From Paracoccus sigandri (GTDB lineage: Bacteria; Pseudomonadota; Alphaproteobacteria; Rhodobacterales; Rhodobacteraceae), in NCBI RefSeq assembly GCF_003709565.1, contig NZ_QNRC01000001.1, forward strand, positions 186,001 through 250,000: a stretch of 64,000 nt of DNA, given 5' to 3'. The notes under the pieces are model-generated. The model did no database searches, was not told the origin of the DNA, and saw only the letters and a program-made list of their open reading frames with translations. A program made the translations under genes and the position numbers. The first letter of the stretch is position 1, and the number at the start of each line of letters is the position of its first letter. Shown here one piece after another: positions 58,885 to 64,000 of this stretch.

Positions 58885-60299
58885 TCAGGCGGTCAGCCGG
58901 GCGTAGAGGGCGGCGTAAGCCTTGGCCGACTGATCCCAGCCGACGGGTTGCGCCATTGCGTTCTTTTGCAGGCGGGACCATGTTTTCTGATCCTTGTAAA
59001 GGGCGCAAAGCCGCGCGACGGCGTTACGCAGCGACCCGGCGGTGACCGGCGTGAACTGGATGCCGGTCGCCACCCCCCGCGCCAACGCGGCGGGCGAGGC
59101 GTTGATGACCGTATCGGCCAGCCCGCCGGTCAGCGCGACCAGCGGCACCGTGCCATAGCGCAGCGCGTAAAGCTGGGTCAGCCCGCAGGGTTCGAACCGC
59201 GAGGGCACCAGGATCGCGTCCCCGCCCGCGATCATCCGATGCGACAGCGCCTCGTCATAGCCGATGCGCACCGCGACATTCGGATCGGCGGCGGCAGCGC
59301 GGAAGGCGGTCTCCAGTTCCGGGTCGCCCGAGCCCAGCAGCGCAAGCTGGCCGTCCTCTGCCAGAAGATCGGGCAGCACCTGAAGCACCAGGTCCAGCCC
59401 CTTCTGATGCGTCATGCGCGAGACGATCACGCAAAGCGGCCCCTGCGCCTGGGGCAGGCCCAGCTCGGCCCTCAGCGCGGCCTTGTTGGCGGATTTGCTG
59501 CGCGGCGTGCCAAAGGGATGGATCAGCGGATCGGTGACCGGGTTCCAGACCTGGGTGTCGATGCCGTTCAGGATGCCGGTCAGCGCCTCGCGGCGGTGGC
59601 GCATCACCCCGTCCAGCCCCATGCCGAATTCCGGCGTCATCAGTTCCTCGGCATAGCTGGGGGATACGGTGGTCAGCGCGTCCGCCCCCATCAGCCCGGC
59701 CTTCAAGGCCGAGACCGCGCCGAAGAATTCGTAACCCTCGGCATGGAAGCGCGCCGGATCGAGGCCAAGCCGCGCGATCCGGCCGGGATCGGTCGAGCCG
59801 GTGAAGGCGATGTTGTGGATGGTCAGCACGGTCGCGACCCGCCCCCCCATCGCCCGCAGGTATTCGGTCGCGAAGCCCGCCTGCCAGTCATGACCATGCA
59901 GCACCTGCGGCAGCCAGTCGCCCGCCCCGTGGGCGCAGATATGGGCCGCGACCCATGACAGCGCCGCGAAGCGTTCCGGGTTGTCGGGCCAGTCGCGGCC
60001 ATCAGAGCCCAGATAGGGCCCGCCCGGCCGGTCATAGAGATGGGCGGCCTCGATCACCAGCAGGTCCAGCCCCGCCGCCTGCCCGGCCAGCAGGCGGGCC
60101 GGGCCGCCGAACAGCTGGTCGAATGCCAGCACCGGCGCGGCGTCCCGCAGCGCCGCCATCACCGCCGGATAGCCCGGCAGCAGCACGCGCATCCGCACGC
60201 CCTCGGCCGCCAGCGCGCCGGGCAGCGCGCCCACCACATCGGCCAGCCCGCCGGTCTTGACCAGCGGCGCGCATTCCGAGGCGACCGACAGCACCCGCA

Positions 60300-60300
<1 letters not shown>
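58885..60300 (-). CDS. glgA: Glycogen synthase
   Basis: Transfers glucose from ADP-glucose to a growing chain (GT5). 471 residues. KTGGLADVVGALP near 15-27 is the ADP-glucose site, HGHDWQAGF near 140 and the C-terminal PSRFEPCGLTQLYALRYGT near 365 are classic. Start shares one base with the glgC stop (TGATG). Truncation of the frame upstream at this ATG removes a shadow segment inside glgC. Confidence 0.95.

Positions 60301-64000
<3,700 letters not shown>

Noticed and set aside
56771..58906. 711-residue plus-strand frame
   Set aside because: Antisense to glgX, whose catalytic motifs are intact.
59160..59200. GGTTCGAACC motif resembling a tRNA T-arm
   Set aside because: It lies inside glgA in frame, and no acceptor or anticodon stem can be built around it. 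No tRNA was found in the window.

Overview
The window is a gene-dense, very GC-rich stretch (close to 70% by eye) of an alphaproteobacterial chromosome, most likely Rhodobacteraceae of the Paracoccus type. Pointers to this are gene order (lptF-lptG-lptD-surA-pdxA-rsmA; prfA-prmC-DUF4167; xseB-ispA-dxs), a Bmt-type betaine-homocysteine methyltransferase, an alphaproteobacterial GTTC-N7-GTTC LexA site, FnrL-like and MetR-like sites, and a family of intergenic palindromic repeats. No tRNA, rRNA, insertion sequence, prophage, CRISPR array or defence island was seen. Nearly every long extra open frame is a GC-driven shadow of a real gene.

Layout. 1-9.2 kb: pepA (partial), divergent from an outer-membrane biogenesis run lptF, lptG, lptD, surA, then pdxA and rsmA, mostly joined by 4-bp stop/start overlaps. 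9.2-13.4 kb, minus strand: agmatinase, RF1 (prfA), its methylase prmC and a DUF4167 protein with a pentapeptide repeat. 13.5-15.6 kb: di-haem cytochrome c peroxidase behind an FNR-type site, facing an MBL-fold hydrolase. 15.8-18.2 kb: rpsF-rpsR-rplI with a terminator, then bmt. 18.2-26.2 kb: assorted housekeeping genes (alpha/beta hydrolase, radical SAM protein behind a LexA box, HNH nuclease, VOC protein, alkA-like glycosylase coupled to an esterase, GntR regulator, pyrimidine nucleotidase, UbiH-like monooxygenase) and two tiny membrane proteins. 26.4-26.8 kb: a guanidine-II (mini-ykkC) riboswitch and its SMR exporter gdx. 26.9-32 kb: ilvD, two coupled Lrp regulators divergent from ilvC, and dapA. 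32-38.6 kb: lytic transglycosylase, EamA exporter, suhB, and metR/metF with a MetR box between them, then a HAD phosphatase. 38.6-45.2 kb: DUF2235 protein, ornithine decarboxylase with a divergent Lrp, and an HxlR regulator divergent from a four-gene accessory operon (duplicated DUF1428, two-domain VOC, GST, secreted alpha/beta hydrolase). 45.3-50.3 kb: sulfotransferase, then histone-deacetylase-like gene, xseB, ispA and dxs. 50.6-54.2 kb: a 1194-residue Calx-beta/RTX protein with a 693-bp internal tandem repeat. 54.2-63.8 kb, minus strand: a complete glycogen operon glgB-glgC-glgA-glgX-glgP, divergent from a GH13 alpha-glucosidase that runs off the end.

How it fits together: most of the window is core metabolism (cell envelope, translation, isoprenoids, branched-chain amino acids, methionine cycle, polyamines, glycogen). 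The most interesting signals are regulatory RNA and DNA elements (guanidine riboswitch, LexA, MetR and FNR-like sites, a LacI-type palindrome between glgB and the glucosidase), the intergenic repeat family with at least eight copies, the near-identical Calx-beta modules of the RTX protein, and the HxlR-linked operon of uncharacterised small proteins.
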